This document shows positions 25,648-35,087 of a DNA stretch of 64,000 nt, in pieces. Below the pieces are notes generated by a model that was given only the letters and a program-made list of their open reading frames with translations, was not told where the DNA came from and did no database searches. The stretch lies in assembly GCF_001718835.1 (NCBI RefSeq), contig NZ_CP013442.1:124001-188000 (forward strand), written 5' to 3'. The translations under genes and the position numbers were made by a program. Within the stretch, counting starts at the first letter, position 1, and each line of letters starts with the position of its first letter. Source of the stretch: Burkholderia cepacia. GTDB lineage: Bacteria > Pseudomonadota > Gammaproteobacteria > Burkholderiales > Burkholderiaceae.

Positions 25648-26202
25648 TCAGAGGGCGTTGTCTTCGCGGCCGGCGGCGTCGGCCGCATCCGCTTCGCTCG
25701 CGGCCTGGGGCTTCGGGGCGGCCGCGAGCGAGCGCAGCAGCCCGGGGTCCTGCAGCAACTGGGTGACGAGCGCCTCCGCGCCCGACTTGCCGTCCATGTA
25801 CGTCTGCAGATTCGCGAGCTGGGTGCGCGCCTCGAGCAGCTGCCGCAGCGGCTCCACCTTGTCGGCGATCGCGGCCGGAGAAAAGTCCTCCATGCTTTCG
25901 AAGGTCATGTCGACCATCAGCTTCCCGTCGCCGGTCAGCGTGTTGTCGACGCCGAACGCGACGCGCGGCCGGATCGCCTTCATGCGCTCGTCGAAGTTGT
26001 CGATATCGATATCGAGGAAGCGCCGGTCGGCCACGGCCGGCAGCGGCGTCACGGGCTTGCCGGACAGGTCGGCAAGCACGCCCATCACGAACGGCAGTTC
26101 GACCTTCTTCTCCGAGCCATACACTTCGACGTCGTATTCGATCTGCACGCGCGGCGCACGATTGCGCGCGATGAACTTCTGAGAGCTGCTGGATGTGGAC
26201 AT
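25648..26202 (-). CDS. tssB: TssB, small contractile-sheath subunit
   Basis: This is 184 aa from the ATG at 26202, which has GGAG six bases upstream; an upstream in-frame start at 26217 has no ribosome site. Family sequence includes NRAPRVQIEYDVEVYGSEKKVELPFVMGVLADLSG, FLDIDIDNFDERM, VDMTFESMEDFSP and LRQLLEARTQLANL. The Ala-rich acidic tail is variable. It pairs with TssC and carries the segment recognised after contraction. It is second in the minus arm, 33 bp downstream of tssH. Confidence 0.95.
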   Translation of the reverse strand: MSTSSSSQKFIARNRAPRVQIEYDVEVYGSEKKVELPFVMGVLADLSGKPVTPLPAVADRRFLDIDIDNFDERMKAIRPRVAFGVDNTLTGDGKLMVDMTFESMEDFSPAAIADKVEPLRQLLEARTQLANLQTYMDGKSGAEALVTQLLQDPGLLRSLAAAPKPQAASEADAADAAGREDNAL

Positions 26203-26235
26203 GCGTGGCTCCATCAACGAGGGAAGGGGGCAGGA

Positions 26236-28980
26236 TCAGTCGACCTGCCGGACGAAAAGCGGCGCCGCCGCGGACGCGGCGTCAACTGCATCGCCTGCGC
26301 GGCCGGCGCGGAACGCGAGCGCGTCCGCGGCCGGCGCGGCCGGGTCCGTGACGCCGACGTCGATGCGCGCGAGCGCATCCTGCGCGCCGTACGCGTCGAG
26401 CCAGAGCGCGGAAAGGCGCGGCAGCACGTGCTGTTCGATGAATCCGATGAGCACGCGCGCACCGGTCTCCTGAACCAGGCAACGGCCGACGATGTAGTTC
26501 ACGACCGTGTCGTCGTAGGCAAGCGCGATCCGGTGGCTGTCCGCCATGCGTTGCACGACGCGGTCCAGATGCAGGCGAACGATGCTGGCGAGCGCGGCGG
26601 GTTCGAGCGGCCGGTAAGGGACGACGGTGACGCGCCCGAGGAACGCGGCGGGGAACACCTTCAGGAGCTCGGGCGCGAGCGCATCGCGCAGGCGCGCGGC
26701 GTCCGGCGCGCGCGCGGGGTCGGCGCACAGGCTCGCGCTCAGGTCGGCGCCGACGTTGCTCGTCAGCAGGATGGTGGTATTGCGGAAATCGATATGGCGG
26801 CCGTCGCCGTCCTCCATGTAGCCCTTGTCGAACACCTGGAAGAACATTTCGTGCACGTCGCGATGCGCCTTCTCGATCTCGTCGAGCAACACGACCGCAT
26901 AGGGACGACGGCGCACCGCTTCGGTCAGCACGCCGCCCTCGCCGTAGCCGACATAGCCGGGCGGCGCGCCTTTCAGACCCGACACCGTGTGCGCTTCCTG
27001 ATACTCGCTCATGTTGAGCGTGATCAGGTTCTGTTCCCCTCCGTATAGCGCCTCGGCGAGCGCCAGCGCGGTCTCGGTCTTGCCTACTCCGGACGGGCCG
27101 GCAAGCAGGAACACGCCCAGCGGCTTCTTCGGATCGGTCAGGCCCGACCGCGCAGTCTGCACGCGCTCGCCGATCAGGTGCAGCGCATCAGGCTGGCCGA
27201 TCACGCGCGCGCCGAGCGTGGCGGGCAGCGCGCGCACCGCCGCGATCTCGTCGGTGACCATGCGACCGACCGGGATGCCGGTCCAGTCGGCGACGATCTC
27301 CGCTACGATCGCCTCGTTCACTTCCGGGAACACGAGCGGCGCATCGCCCTGCGCCTCGGCGAGCGCGCGCTCGAGTTCGCGCAGCGCATCGGTCGACACG
27401 GCTAACGCGGCGTCACCTGCATCGGCCGGTTGCTCGGGCGCGTCGGACAGCGCCGCCTCGCGCGCGGCGAGCAGCGCCTGCGCGGCGTCGGCCTGCGCGT
27501 TCCAGCGCGTCTCGACCGCCGCCTCCTCGGCCGACAGCGCGGCGATCCGCTCGCGGGCGGCGGCGAGCGCGTGGTCGGCCGCGAGGCCGATGCGCGCTTC
27601 CTGCGCGAGCAGCGCGAGTTCGGCGTGCGCGGCCTGCAGGCGCTGGCGGACGTCCTGCAGCTCGCGCGGCGCGGCCTGCTGCGACAGCGCTACCCGCGCG
27701 CACGCGGTGTCGAGCAGGCTGATCGCCTTGTCGGGCAACTGACGGGACGGAATGTAACGCTGCGACAGCGTCACTGCGGCACGGATCGCTTCATCGCGAA
27801 CGACGACGCCGTGATGCCGCGAGAACGTCTGCGCGACGCCGCGCACCATGTGGATCGCGGCGGGCTCTTCCGGCTCCGGCACCTGCAGCACCTGGAAGCG
27901 GCGGGTCAGCGCCGGGTCCTTCTCGATATGTCGCTTGTATTCGGCCCAGGTCGTCGCGCCGATCATGCGGATCTTGCCGCGTGCGAGCGCCGGTTTCAGG
28001 AGGTTGGCGGCATCGCCGGTGCCGGCTTGCCCGCCCGCGCCGATCAGCGTATGGATTTCGTCGACGAACAGGATGATGGGCGCCGCCGATCTTGCCGCGG
28101 CCTCGAGCACGCCCTTCAGGCGAGCCTCGAATTCCCCCTTCATGCTCGCGCCGGCGAGCAGCGCGCCGACGTCGAGGCTCATCAGCCGCACGTCGGCGAG
28201 CCTGGGCGGCACGTCGCCCTGCGCGATCGCGAGCGCGAGCCCTTCCACCACGGCCGTCTTGCCGACGCCAGCCTCGCCGGTAACCAGCGGATTGTTCTGT
28301 CGCCGACGCAGCAGCACGTCGATCATGGTGCGGATTTCGAGTTCGCGGCCGATCACCGGGTCGATCTCGCCGTCGCGCGCGCGGGCGGTCAGGTCGGTGC
28401 AGTACTGTTCGAGCGCGGAGCCTTTCGCGGCGGCCGGCATCGCCTGGGACGCCTCGCCGGGCGCCGCGGCGGCGAAATCGCTGTTGTCGTGCGGCGCGTC
28501 GGACGCTTCCGGCGATCCTTCGATCCACGCGGGCAGCAGCGCGTCGATCTGATCCAGAGGAATCCTGTCGAATGACGGCGAAATGGACAGCAGCACGCGC
28601 CGCAGGTCCGGCGTGCTCACGAGCGCCGCGACGAGCCACCCGCCGCGGATGCGCCGGTCGCCGAAGCGCAGCGTCGCGAGCACCCACGCGCGTTCGATCG
28701 CCGCTTCGATGTGATGCGACAGGTCGCTGATCGAGCTCGCGCCGGCCGGCAACGCCGCGAGCGCCCGGGCCACGTCGCGATCCAGCGCGTCGCGGTCGAT
28801 GCCGGCATGCCGGACGATGCGGTGCAGGTCCGAGTCGGTCTGCTGCAGCAACTGGTGCAGCCAGTGAACCAGCTCGACGTAGGGGTTGCCGCGCAGCTTG
28901 CAGAATGCCGTCGCCGATTCGACGCCCTTGAAGAGCGTCCCCCCCAGCTTGCCGAACAGCGCCAGACGCGAAATCGCCAT
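26236..28980 (-). CDS. tssH: TssH/ClpV AAA+ ATPase for sheath recycling
   Basis: The 914-aa ClpV begins at the ATG at 28980 with AAGGA upstream; the longer frame to 29070 lacks family similarity. The N-domain (about 1-150) binds contracted sheath. The first AAA+ module has Walker A GEAGVGKT and Walker B ILFVDEIHTL. A coiled middle region follows (LLDTACARVALSQQ, then Ala/Arg-rich helices). The second module has Walker A GPSGVGKTETA and VVLLDEIEKAH. It is the first gene of the minus arm, so the divergent region next to it probably drives the whole arm. Confidence 0.96.
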   Translation of the reverse strand: MAISRLALFGKLGGTLFKGVESATAFCKLRGNPYVELVHWLHQLLQQTDSDLHRIVRHAGIDRDALDRDVARALAALPAGASSISDLSHHIEAAIERAWVLATLRFGDRRIRGGWLVAALVSTPDLRRVLLSISPSFDRIPLDQIDALLPAWIEGSPEASDAPHDNSDFAAAAPGEASQAMPAAAKGSALEQYCTDLTARARDGEIDPVIGRELEIRTMIDVLLRRRQNNPLVTGEAGVGKTAVVEGLALAIAQGDVPPRLADVRLMSLDVGALLAGASMKGEFEARLKGVLEAAARSAAPIILFVDEIHTLIGAGGQAGTGDAANLLKPALARGKIRMIGATTWAEYKRHIEKDPALTRRFQVLQVPEPEEPAAIHMVRGVAQTFSRHHGVVVRDEAIRAAVTLSQRYIPSRQLPDKAISLLDTACARVALSQQAAPRELQDVRQRLQAAHAELALLAQEARIGLAADHALAAARERIAALSAEEAAVETRWNAQADAAQALLAAREAALSDAPEQPADAGDAALAVSTDALRELERALAEAQGDAPLVFPEVNEAIVAEIVADWTGIPVGRMVTDEIAAVRALPATLGARVIGQPDALHLIGERVQTARSGLTDPKKPLGVFLLAGPSGVGKTETALALAEALYGGEQNLITLNMSEYQEAHTVSGLKGAPPGYVGYGEGGVLTEAVRRRPYAVVLLDEIEKAHRDVHEMFFQVFDKGYMEDGDGRHIDFRNTTILLTSNVGADLSASLCADPARAPDAARLRDALAPELLKVFPAAFLGRVTVVPYRPLEPAALASIVRLHLDRVVQRMADSHRIALAYDDTVVNYIVGRCLVQETGARVLIGFIEQHVLPRLSALWLDAYGAQDALARIDVGVTDPAAPAADALAFRAGRAGDAVDAASAAAPLFVRQVD

Positions 28981-29616
28981 GAGCAGATCCTTGCGTGGGT
29001 TGATTCCGGATTTTCCTTGTCGCCGGAATATGCGGGTGATGCGATGTGCTGCGTGAATCCGTTGACACATGCTATCTGCCGACTGAATGCGAAATCAATC
29101 GTCTTAAATAAGGGTGACAAGCAATTTGTCTCGCATGATGCGCCTGCGTGTCTCATTTGAGTTTTTCTTGAATAAGGCGCGGTTTCATGAAAATGGGTGT
29201 CGGGCGATTTGTCTCGCGCGGCACGTTTATATGTCTCATTTTCATTCGCGACGGCGACGCATGCGAAATTCAATCGATATGATCTGCTTTCAGGAACCCC
29301 GGCTCGCGGTTGAGCACGGTGCAAGGGAAGGCCAGCCGGGCGCGGCAGCGGGGCAACATGAAATGTGCAACGTCCGGCTCGACTGTTTCGGAACATGAAG
29401 CGGCGGATTCGCGTGGCGGATTTGCAAAACTCCGTTAAATTAATCGATAGGTTTCGGGAAGCGATGCGTCAGATTGTTAAATATTGAAAATTGCCGAATC
29501 GGGATTTTTGGTCGATTGAATTGTTCGAGTGCATATTTTAAGAATTCGAATCGATAAATATGCGAGCGCTGGATTGAAATAATCATCCTTGATCGATTGC
29601 GTATGAGGAGGCGGGC
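28981..29616. promoter_or_regulatory. Divergent T6SS promoter region
   Basis: This 636-bp region without a credible gene separates tssH (minus) from the tagK-like gene (plus). It is AT-rich, most strongly from about 29430 to 29600. It carries the repeated TGTCTC elements listed separately and a TTGACA hexamer at 29062-29067 without a good -10 partner. No sigma-54 site with correct GG-N10-GC spacing was found. A strong AGGAGG lies just before the tagK-like start. Confidence 0.6.
29103..29242 (+). repeat. Imperfect direct repeat with four TGTCTC elements
   Basis: TGTCTC occurs at 29127-29132, 29149-29154, 29210-29215 and 29232-29237. Within each pair the spacing is 22 bp (two helical turns), and the pairs are 83 bp apart. 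Flanks are also conserved: ATTTGTCTCGC then TGTCTCATTT in each copy. CTTAAATAAGG (29103-29113) and CTTGAATAAGG (29167-29177) precede the copies. This looks like a regulator-binding array controlling the T6SS arms. Confidence 0.5.
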
Positions 29617-30303
29617 ATGCGCGCATTTAAAACGGTTCGCCGTATCGAGCCGGATTGGCACTACACCGAGCCACGGCCGTATCGCGCCGATGCATGGGCG
29701 GAAGCCGCCGGCGCCGACGACGCGCCGGCGCTGGACGTGCGACCTGCCGATTCGCCGGACGCGATGCCGCGCGACGCCGACGCGGTGCTCGACCTGATCG
29801 ACGCGGTGATCGCCGCGGATGCGCTCGCGTCCCGCCAGGCCGACGACACGATCGCGGACGCGCCGGCGGCCGGCGGCCCCATCCCGGCCCGGGACCTGAT
29901 GCATTCGTTGTACGAACAATACTGCGGCGCGCTCGAGAATCCGCAGGCGTCGCTGTCGGCCGGCTGGGCGGCGCAGATGACGGCGGCGCACCGGCCGCTG
30001 CCCGACTTGCGGGCGGACGCGCGCGAGGGCGTCGACGCGACGGACTCGATCGACGGGCTGCTGTCAGGCGCGCGCGTGCTCGACGACGCGTTCGGCCCGC
30101 TGACGCCGGGCGACGAACCCGATCCGGCCGCCACCGAGCCGGTTCCGGAGATCCTGCGGCTGTTCGCGCCGGCCGAGTACCACGCGACGGCCGCGCGCCG
30201 GCAGGGCGGCCTGCCGCCGGCGCTTACGCGGCAGGAACACCAGACGCTCGCGATCGACAGCCCGCTGCCGGCCTGCCCGCCGGCCCCGGCCTGCGGCGCG
30301 TGA
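29617..30303 (+). CDS. tagK: T6SS-associated TagK-like protein
   Basis: This 228-aa soluble protein has an acidic, Ala/Asp-rich N-terminal half. A conserved-looking segment lies around residues 88-115 (ARDLMHSLYEQYCGALENPQ), and the C-terminal segment contains PVPEILRLFAPAEYHATAARRQGG and ends near LTRQEHQTLAIDSP. A similar protein labelled TagK is found at this position, before tssE, in many Burkholderia T6SS clusters; the name rests on memory of that context. There is no signal or membrane segment. It has an excellent ribosome site (TGAGGAGG). It heads the plus arm, 28 bp before tssE. The molecular role is not established. Confidence 0.65.
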   Translation: MRAFKTVRRIEPDWHYTEPRPYRADAWAEAAGADDAPALDVRPADSPDAMPRDADAVLDLIDAVIAADALASRQADDTIADAPAAGGPIPARDLMHSLYEQYCGALENPQASLSAGWAAQMTAAHRPLPDLRADAREGVDATDSIDGLLSGARVLDDAFGPLTPGDEPDPAATEPVPEILRLFAPAEYHATAARRQGGLPPALTRQEHQTLAIDSPLPACPPAPACGA

Positions 30304-30331
30304 TGACGACCGGCATGCACTGGAGGCGCCG

Positions 30332-30913
30332 ATGAACCCACACGAGAACGGCACGAGCGCGCCGCGCGGCGGCCCCGATGCGCGCCCGGGCAGCGACGGC
30401 GTCGCGCCGCCGCGCCGCGCGAACGCCTACCTGCTGCCGACGCTGCTCGACCGCCTGCGCGACGACGCGCCGCGCCGCCAGACGGAGGCCCCGGGCGAGT
30501 ACGCGGTGACGCGCAAGCAGATGCGCGACATCGTGCAGCGCGATCTCGCGTTCCTGCTCAACGCGATGAACATCGACTCGCACATCGACCGCGAGCGCTA
30601 TCCCGAAGCGGCGGCCTCGACCGTCAACTTCGGGATGCCGCCGCTCGCCGGCGCGTTCATGGCGTCGCGCAAATGGGCCGAGATCGAGCGGGTGATCCGC
30701 CGCGTGATTCTCGACTTCGAGCCGCGGCTGATACCGGAGACGCTCGTCGTCGCGCCGTCGCGGGAGATCGAGGCCGGCCAGCGCGCCAACGTGCTCGCCT
30801 TCGAAGTGCGCGGCCTGATTCACATGGATCCGTATCCGCTCGAATTCATGGTGCAGAGCGCGCTCGACCTGGAAACGAGCCAGGTGAGCATTACCGGCAT
30901 GCGCGCGCGTTGA
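30332..30913 (+). CDS. tssE: TssE, gp25-like baseplate subunit
   Basis: At 193 aa this is slightly longer than usual because of a Pro/Arg-rich N-terminus. The gp25 core starts near LLPTLLDRLRDDAP and continues through MRDIVQRDLAFLLNAMNI, VNFGMPPLAGAFM, IERVIRRVILDFEPRLIPETL and VLAFEVRGLIHMDPYPLEFM. The EPR stretch (FEPRL) is the conserved family signature. It works in the wedge with TssF and TssG. It lies 28 bp upstream of tssF. Confidence 0.95.
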   Translation: MNPHENGTSAPRGGPDARPGSDGVAPPRRANAYLLPTLLDRLRDDAPRRQTEAPGEYAVTRKQMRDIVQRDLAFLLNAMNIDSHIDRERYPEAAASTVNFGMPPLAGAFMASRKWAEIERVIRRVILDFEPRLIPETLVVAPSREIEAGQRANVLAFEVRGLIHMDPYPLEFMVQSALDLETSQVSITGMRAR

Positions 30914-30941
30914 CGCGCGACCCGACCAACGAGGCTATCCA

Positions 30942-32831
30942 ATGGACCCGCGACTGCTCGATTACTACAACCAGGAACTCATTTACATGCGCGAGCTCGC
31001 CGCCGAGTTCGCGCATGCGCATCCGAAGATCGCACGTCGACTCGGCATGCAGGCCGGCGAAGTGGCCGACCCTTACGTCGAGCGCCTGATCGAATCGTTC
31101 AGCTTCATGGCGGCGCGCATGCAGATCAAGCTCGACGCGGAGTTTCCACGCTTCACGGAACGGCTGCTCGAAGTGCTGTATCCGAACTACGTGGCGCCCA
31201 CGCCGTCGATGTCGGTCGCGCGCCTGTATCCGAGCCGCACCGAAGGCAATCTCGCGGACGGCTTCCGGATCGCGCGCGGCACCGCGTTCGCCGCGCGCGT
31301 GCCGGCCGGCGAGAAGACCGCCTGCCAGTTCCGCAGCAGCCAGGACGTGGTGCTCTATCCGCTGGAAATCGCCGACGCGCGGCTGACCGGGATTCCGCCC
31401 GACATCCCGGCGCTCGACCGCTACGTGCCGGCCGGCACGCAGGTGCGCGGCGCGCTGCGCCTGCGGCTGCGCACGACCGGCAACGCCCGCATCGCCGACC
31501 TGAATGGGCTCGACCGGCTTCCGGTCTATCTGGCAGGCGACGAACAGGTCGCGTCGCATCTGTTCGAATTGCTGCATGCGGGCAGCATCGCGACGATCAC
31601 CGGCGCGCCGGGCGAATTCGCGACGCCGGGCCGGCCGCTTGCCGCGGTGACGGCCGAGGCGGTCGTCCACGAAGGGCTCGGCGCCGACCAGGGCCTGCTG
31701 CCGCTCACGTGGTCGAAGTTCCACGGGCACAACCTGCTGCACGAGTACTTCGCGTGCCCGGCGCGGTTCTATTTCTTCGCGCTGACGGGGCTCGAGGCGG
31801 GCCTGCGCCGCGTGAGCGGGCCGGAAGTCGAGATCGTCGTCCTGCTCGACCGGGCTCCCGGGCCGCTCGCCAATCTCGTCGATGCGTCGCGCTTCGCGCT
31901 CTTCTGCACGCCGGTGATCAACCTGTTTCCGCGCCACCTGGACCGCATCGAGCTGTCGTCCGGGCAGACCGAATTCCATCTGGTACCGGCTCGACTCACC
32001 CCGCTCGACTACGAGGTGTATTCGGTCGAGGCGATGTACGGGCAGGTCGCGGCGACTTCGGCCGAGCTCGAGTTCCGGCCGCTCTACCAGACGCTGAACA
32101 ACGATGAAGGCAACCACGGCCGCTATTTCTCGACGCGCCGCGAAAGCCGGCTCGCATCGGATTCGGCGCGCCGCTACGGGACGCGCACGCCATACGTCGG
32201 CACCGAGATGTTCGTGTCGCTCGTCGACCAGAACGAAGCGCCGTATGGCGAAAACATCCGCTTCCTGTCGGTCGAGGCACTGTTGACGAACCGCGATCTC
32301 GCCACGCTCGTGCCGCGCGACGGCGTGAACGACCTGACGGTGGCCGAATCCGCGCCGCTCGAAAGCGTCGGGCTGATCCGCGCGCCGAGCGTGCCGAAGC
32401 CGCCGTTCGCGGAGCGCGAGCTGGCGTGGCGCCTGATCCGCCAGTTGAACTTCAACTATCTGCCGCTCGAGGAACTCGACCACCGGCCCGGCGGACAGGG
32501 CCTGCGCGACCTGCTGCGGCTGTTCGTGGCCGGCGACGAGGCCGACAACCGCCGGCAGATCGAGAGCCTGATCGGCGTGAAGACGCGGCCGGTGACCCGC
32601 AAGCTGCCCGGCGCGGGGCCGCTCGTGTTCGGCCGCGGCATCGAATGCGCGCTGACGGTCGACGAGCCGGGGTTTTCCGGCGTGAGCCCGTACCTGTTCG
32701 GCGTGGTGCTCGAACACTATCTGGCGCGGCACGTGTCGATCAACGTCTTCACGCAGACGGAGCTGCACTCGATGCAACGCGGCCGGATCGCCCGCTGGCC
32801 AGTGCGCATGGGCGCGCGGGGAGGAGCATGA
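30942..32831 (+). CDS. tssF: TssF, T6SS baseplate wedge subunit
   Basis: This 629-aa protein begins MDPRLLDYYNQELIYMRELA, the usual TssF opening, followed by FAHAHPKIARRLGM and YVERLIESFSFMAARMQIKLD. Later family stretches are FALFCTPVINLFPRHLDRIE, YEVYSVEAMYG, FVSLVDQNEAP and FGRGIECALTVDEPGFSG. GAGG precedes the ATG. Its stop overlaps the tssG start as ATGA, fitting the TssF2-G complex. A divergent paralogue lies at 56330-58168. Confidence 0.96.
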   Translation: MDPRLLDYYNQELIYMRELAAEFAHAHPKIARRLGMQAGEVADPYVERLIESFSFMAARMQIKLDAEFPRFTERLLEVLYPNYVAPTPSMSVARLYPSRTEGNLADGFRIARGTAFAARVPAGEKTACQFRSSQDVVLYPLEIADARLTGIPPDIPALDRYVPAGTQVRGALRLRLRTTGNARIADLNGLDRLPVYLAGDEQVASHLFELLHAGSIATITGAPGEFATPGRPLAAVTAEAVVHEGLGADQGLLPLTWSKFHGHNLLHEYFACPARFYFFALTGLEAGLRRVSGPEVEIVVLLDRAPGPLANLVDASRFALFCTPVINLFPRHLDRIELSSGQTEFHLVPARLTPLDYEVYSVEAMYGQVAATSAELEFRPLYQTLNNDEGNHGRYFSTRRESRLASDSARRYGTRTPYVGTEMFVSLVDQNEAPYGENIRFLSVEALLTNRDLATLVPRDGVNDLTVAESAPLESVGLIRAPSVPKPPFAERELAWRLIRQLNFNYLPLEELDHRPGGQGLRDLLRLFVAGDEADNRRQIESLIGVKTRPVTRKLPGAGPLVFGRGIECALTVDEPGFSGVSPYLFGVVLEHYLARHVSINVFTQTELHSMQRGRIARWPVRMGARGGA

Positions 32832-33937
32832 CGATGCGCGCGACACCCGAGACCGACGTGCCTGCCGTGCCCGCCGTGCCTGAAGCCGCGCTGTCGCCGC
32901 AGTTGCGCGCGTGCCTGCAGGCCGAGCCGTGGCGTTACGGCTTCCTGTCGCTGCTGCGGCGCATCGGCGCGGACCCGCGCATCGATCCGGTCGGCACCGC
33001 GAAGCGCCCGCAGGCGGAGCCGTTCCGGCTCGGCCAGCAGCCGAGCCTCGCGTTCTCGCCGCGCGAGATCGCGAGCGTCGGCGATGCGGGCGGGCGAATC
33101 CGGGTGCGGCTGTTCGGCCTCGGCATGCTTGGGCCGAACGGGCCGTTGCCGATCCACGTGACGGAGATCGCGCGCGATCGCGAGGAAAGCCGCCGTGACC
33201 CGACGCTCGGCAATTTCCTCGACATCTTCCACCACCGCTACCTGACGCTGCTGTACCGCGCGTGGGCATCGGCGCAGGCGGCGGCCGGCCTCGACCGGCC
33301 CGGCGACGAACGGTTCTCGTTCTACGTCGCGTGCCTCACCGGCCAGGACGCCGGCGAGATCGGCCGCCGCCTGCTGCCCGCGCATGCGCGGCTGTCGGCG
33401 TCGCCGCACCTGGTGCGCGAGGCGCGCAATCCGGACGGCCTGCGCATGACGCTCGAGCGCTACTTCGGCGTGCCGGTCGCGCTCGACGAGAACGTGCTGC
33501 ACTGGATCGCGGTGGACCCGCTCGAGCACAGCCGTCTGGGCAGGCCGGGCAGCGCGTCGACGATGGCCGAAGGCGCGCTGCTCGGCGAGCTCGTGCCGGA
33601 CCGTCAGCACAAGTTCCGCCTCGTCGTCGGGCCGCTCGACATCGCCGATTACCTGCGCTTCACGCCGCAAGGCGAAGACCTGCCGCGACTCGTCGAATGG
33701 GTGCGGGCATTCGTCGGCTACGAATTCGAATGGGAGCTGGAGCTGCGCATCCGGCCGAACGGTGCGCCGCCGGCCGTGATCGGCGGGCCGCAGCAGCTCG
33801 GCTGGTCCGGATGGCTTGGGCGTTCGCCCTCCGGCGAGCCCGTGACGGGCATGCGTTTCGAGCCCGAGCGCTATGTCGACCAGTTCGTCCGACACGGCGG
33901 CCCGCACGATTCCACTGCGCAGGAATGCATACGATGA
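32828..33937 (+). CDS. tssG: TssG, T6SS baseplate wedge subunit
   Basis: This is 369 aa from the ATG at 32828, which overlaps the tssF stop. Family sequence includes WRYGFLSLLRRIGADPRID, PFRLGQQPSLAFSPREIAS, RLFGLGMLGPNGPLPIHVTE, DIFHHRYLTLLYRAWASAQ and ERYFGVPVALDE. It binds TssF and TssE in the wedge that contacts VgrG and TssK. The open frame extends upstream to 32426 inside tssF, but that extension has no similarity to the family and is excluded. Confidence 0.95.
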   Translation: MTMRATPETDVPAVPAVPEAALSPQLRACLQAEPWRYGFLSLLRRIGADPRIDPVGTAKRPQAEPFRLGQQPSLAFSPREIASVGDAGGRIRVRLFGLGMLGPNGPLPIHVTEIARDREESRRDPTLGNFLDIFHHRYLTLLYRAWASAQAAAGLDRPGDERFSFYVACLTGQDAGEIGRRLLPAHARLSASPHLVREARNPDGLRMTLERYFGVPVALDENVLHWIAVDPLEHSRLGRPGSASTMAEGALLGELVPDRQHKFRLVVGPLDIADYLRFTPQGEDLPRLVEWVRAFVGYEFEWELELRIRPNGAPPAVIGGPQQLGWSGWLGRSPSGEPVTGMRFEPERYVDQFVRHGGPHDSTAQECIR

Positions 33938-35016
33938 GCCACCACCGAACCCACGCCGGCCAGTTCGCCGCCGCGCGCACGCCGAACACGCACGACTGGA
34001 TGGCGCCGGTCGATCCCGCGGCCCCTTGCGGCGCGGACCTTGAATACGATCCCGAGTTCGTCGTGCTGGCGGCGAAGGTCGCGCCGCGCGCGGAAGCCCA
34101 GTACGGCGCCTTCGTCGGTTCGCCGGACCCGCTCAACTGGAGCGAGATCGAGCGAGACTGCCGGCGGCTGATGATGCGCAGCAAGGACATGCGCCTCGCG
34201 ATCCTGTTCACCCGCTGCCGCACCCGGCTCGGCGGCGCGGCGGGCCTCGCGGAAGGCGCCGGGCTGCTCGCCGGCTGGCTGGCCGCGTTTGCGGACGGCA
34301 TTCACCCGCAGCCCGGCGTCGACGCCGATCGCGACGCCGCGCTGGAAATCCGGATGAACGCGCTGCAGGCGCTGACCGACCCTGACGGCCTGCTCGCGGA
34401 CGTGCGCGAGATCACGCTGGCCCGGTCGACCGCGATCCGCCTGCAGATGCGCGACGTCGAACGCGCGTTCGCGCAGCCGCGCGCGGCCGATGCGCTGGCG
34501 CCGGAATCCGTGCTGCGCCAGCTCGACGAATTGCGCGCGCAGCAGCCGGCCGCGCTGGCGGGCTTCGACGATGCGCTCGCGAGCGTCGCCGCGATCGACG
34601 CTTGGAGCCGCGACCACCTCGACGCGTATGCGCCCGACCTGTCGGCGCTCGATGCGCTGCTGCGGCTCGTCGCGAGACGGCAGGCGCGCGCGGCGGATGC
34701 GGCGCTGGAGGCGGCGCCTGACGACGCGCTGCCGATGCAGGACGCCGGCGGCGCGCAGCCGGACGAAGCGCGGCCGGCGCTCGCCGAAGGCGTTGCGGAT
34801 GCCGTGCGCCCCGGCGTGCGCGGGACGCCGCCGGATCGTATCGCCGCAGCCGAATTGATCCGCGACGCGCGCCTGTGGTTCGAGCAGCACGAGCCGAGCA
34901 GCCCGGTTCCGGTGCTGCTCAGGCGTGCAGAGCATCTGGTCGGGAAGCGCTATGCGGAAGTGGTGCATGCGATTCCGGCCGAGCTGCTGTCGCTATGGGC
35001 CGGCGACGCGCCGTGA
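33934..35016 (+). CDS. tssA: TssA with ImpA N-terminal domain
   Basis: This is 360 aa from the ATG at 33934, overlapping the tssG stop (ATGA); an in-frame ATG three codons earlier is possible. The ImpA_N domain is clear: APVDPAAPCGADLEYDPEF, WSEIERDCRRLMMRSKDMRL and FADGIHPQPGVDADRDAALEIRMNALQAL. The C-terminal part (FEQHEPSSPVPVLLRRAEHL, ending LLSLWAG) is the short TssA type. TssA primes baseplate and tail assembly. It lies just before vgrG. Confidence 0.94.
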   Translation: MSHHRTHAGQFAAARTPNTHDWMAPVDPAAPCGADLEYDPEFVVLAAKVAPRAEAQYGAFVGSPDPLNWSEIERDCRRLMMRSKDMRLAILFTRCRTRLGGAAGLAEGAGLLAGWLAAFADGIHPQPGVDADRDAALEIRMNALQALTDPDGLLADVREITLARSTAIRLQMRDVERAFAQPRAADALAPESVLRQLDELRAQQPAALAGFDDALASVAAIDAWSRDHLDAYAPDLSALDALLRLVARRQARAADAALEAAPDDALPMQDAGGAQPDEARPALAEGVADAVRPGVRGTPPDRIAAAELIRDARLWFEQHEPSSPVPVLLRRAEHLVGKRYAEVVHAIPAELLSLWAGDAP

Positions 35017-35087
35017 CAGCATCGGGACACGCCGCGCGCACTTCGGCGCGCTTCACAGCTTGATACCGTTTCTGGAGGGATTCCGTC

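Noticed and set aside
29430..29450. Possible sigma-54 site (TGGCGGATTTGCA) before the tagK-like gene
   Set aside because: The GG and GC are seven bases apart instead of ten, so it does not fit the -24/-12 geometry.
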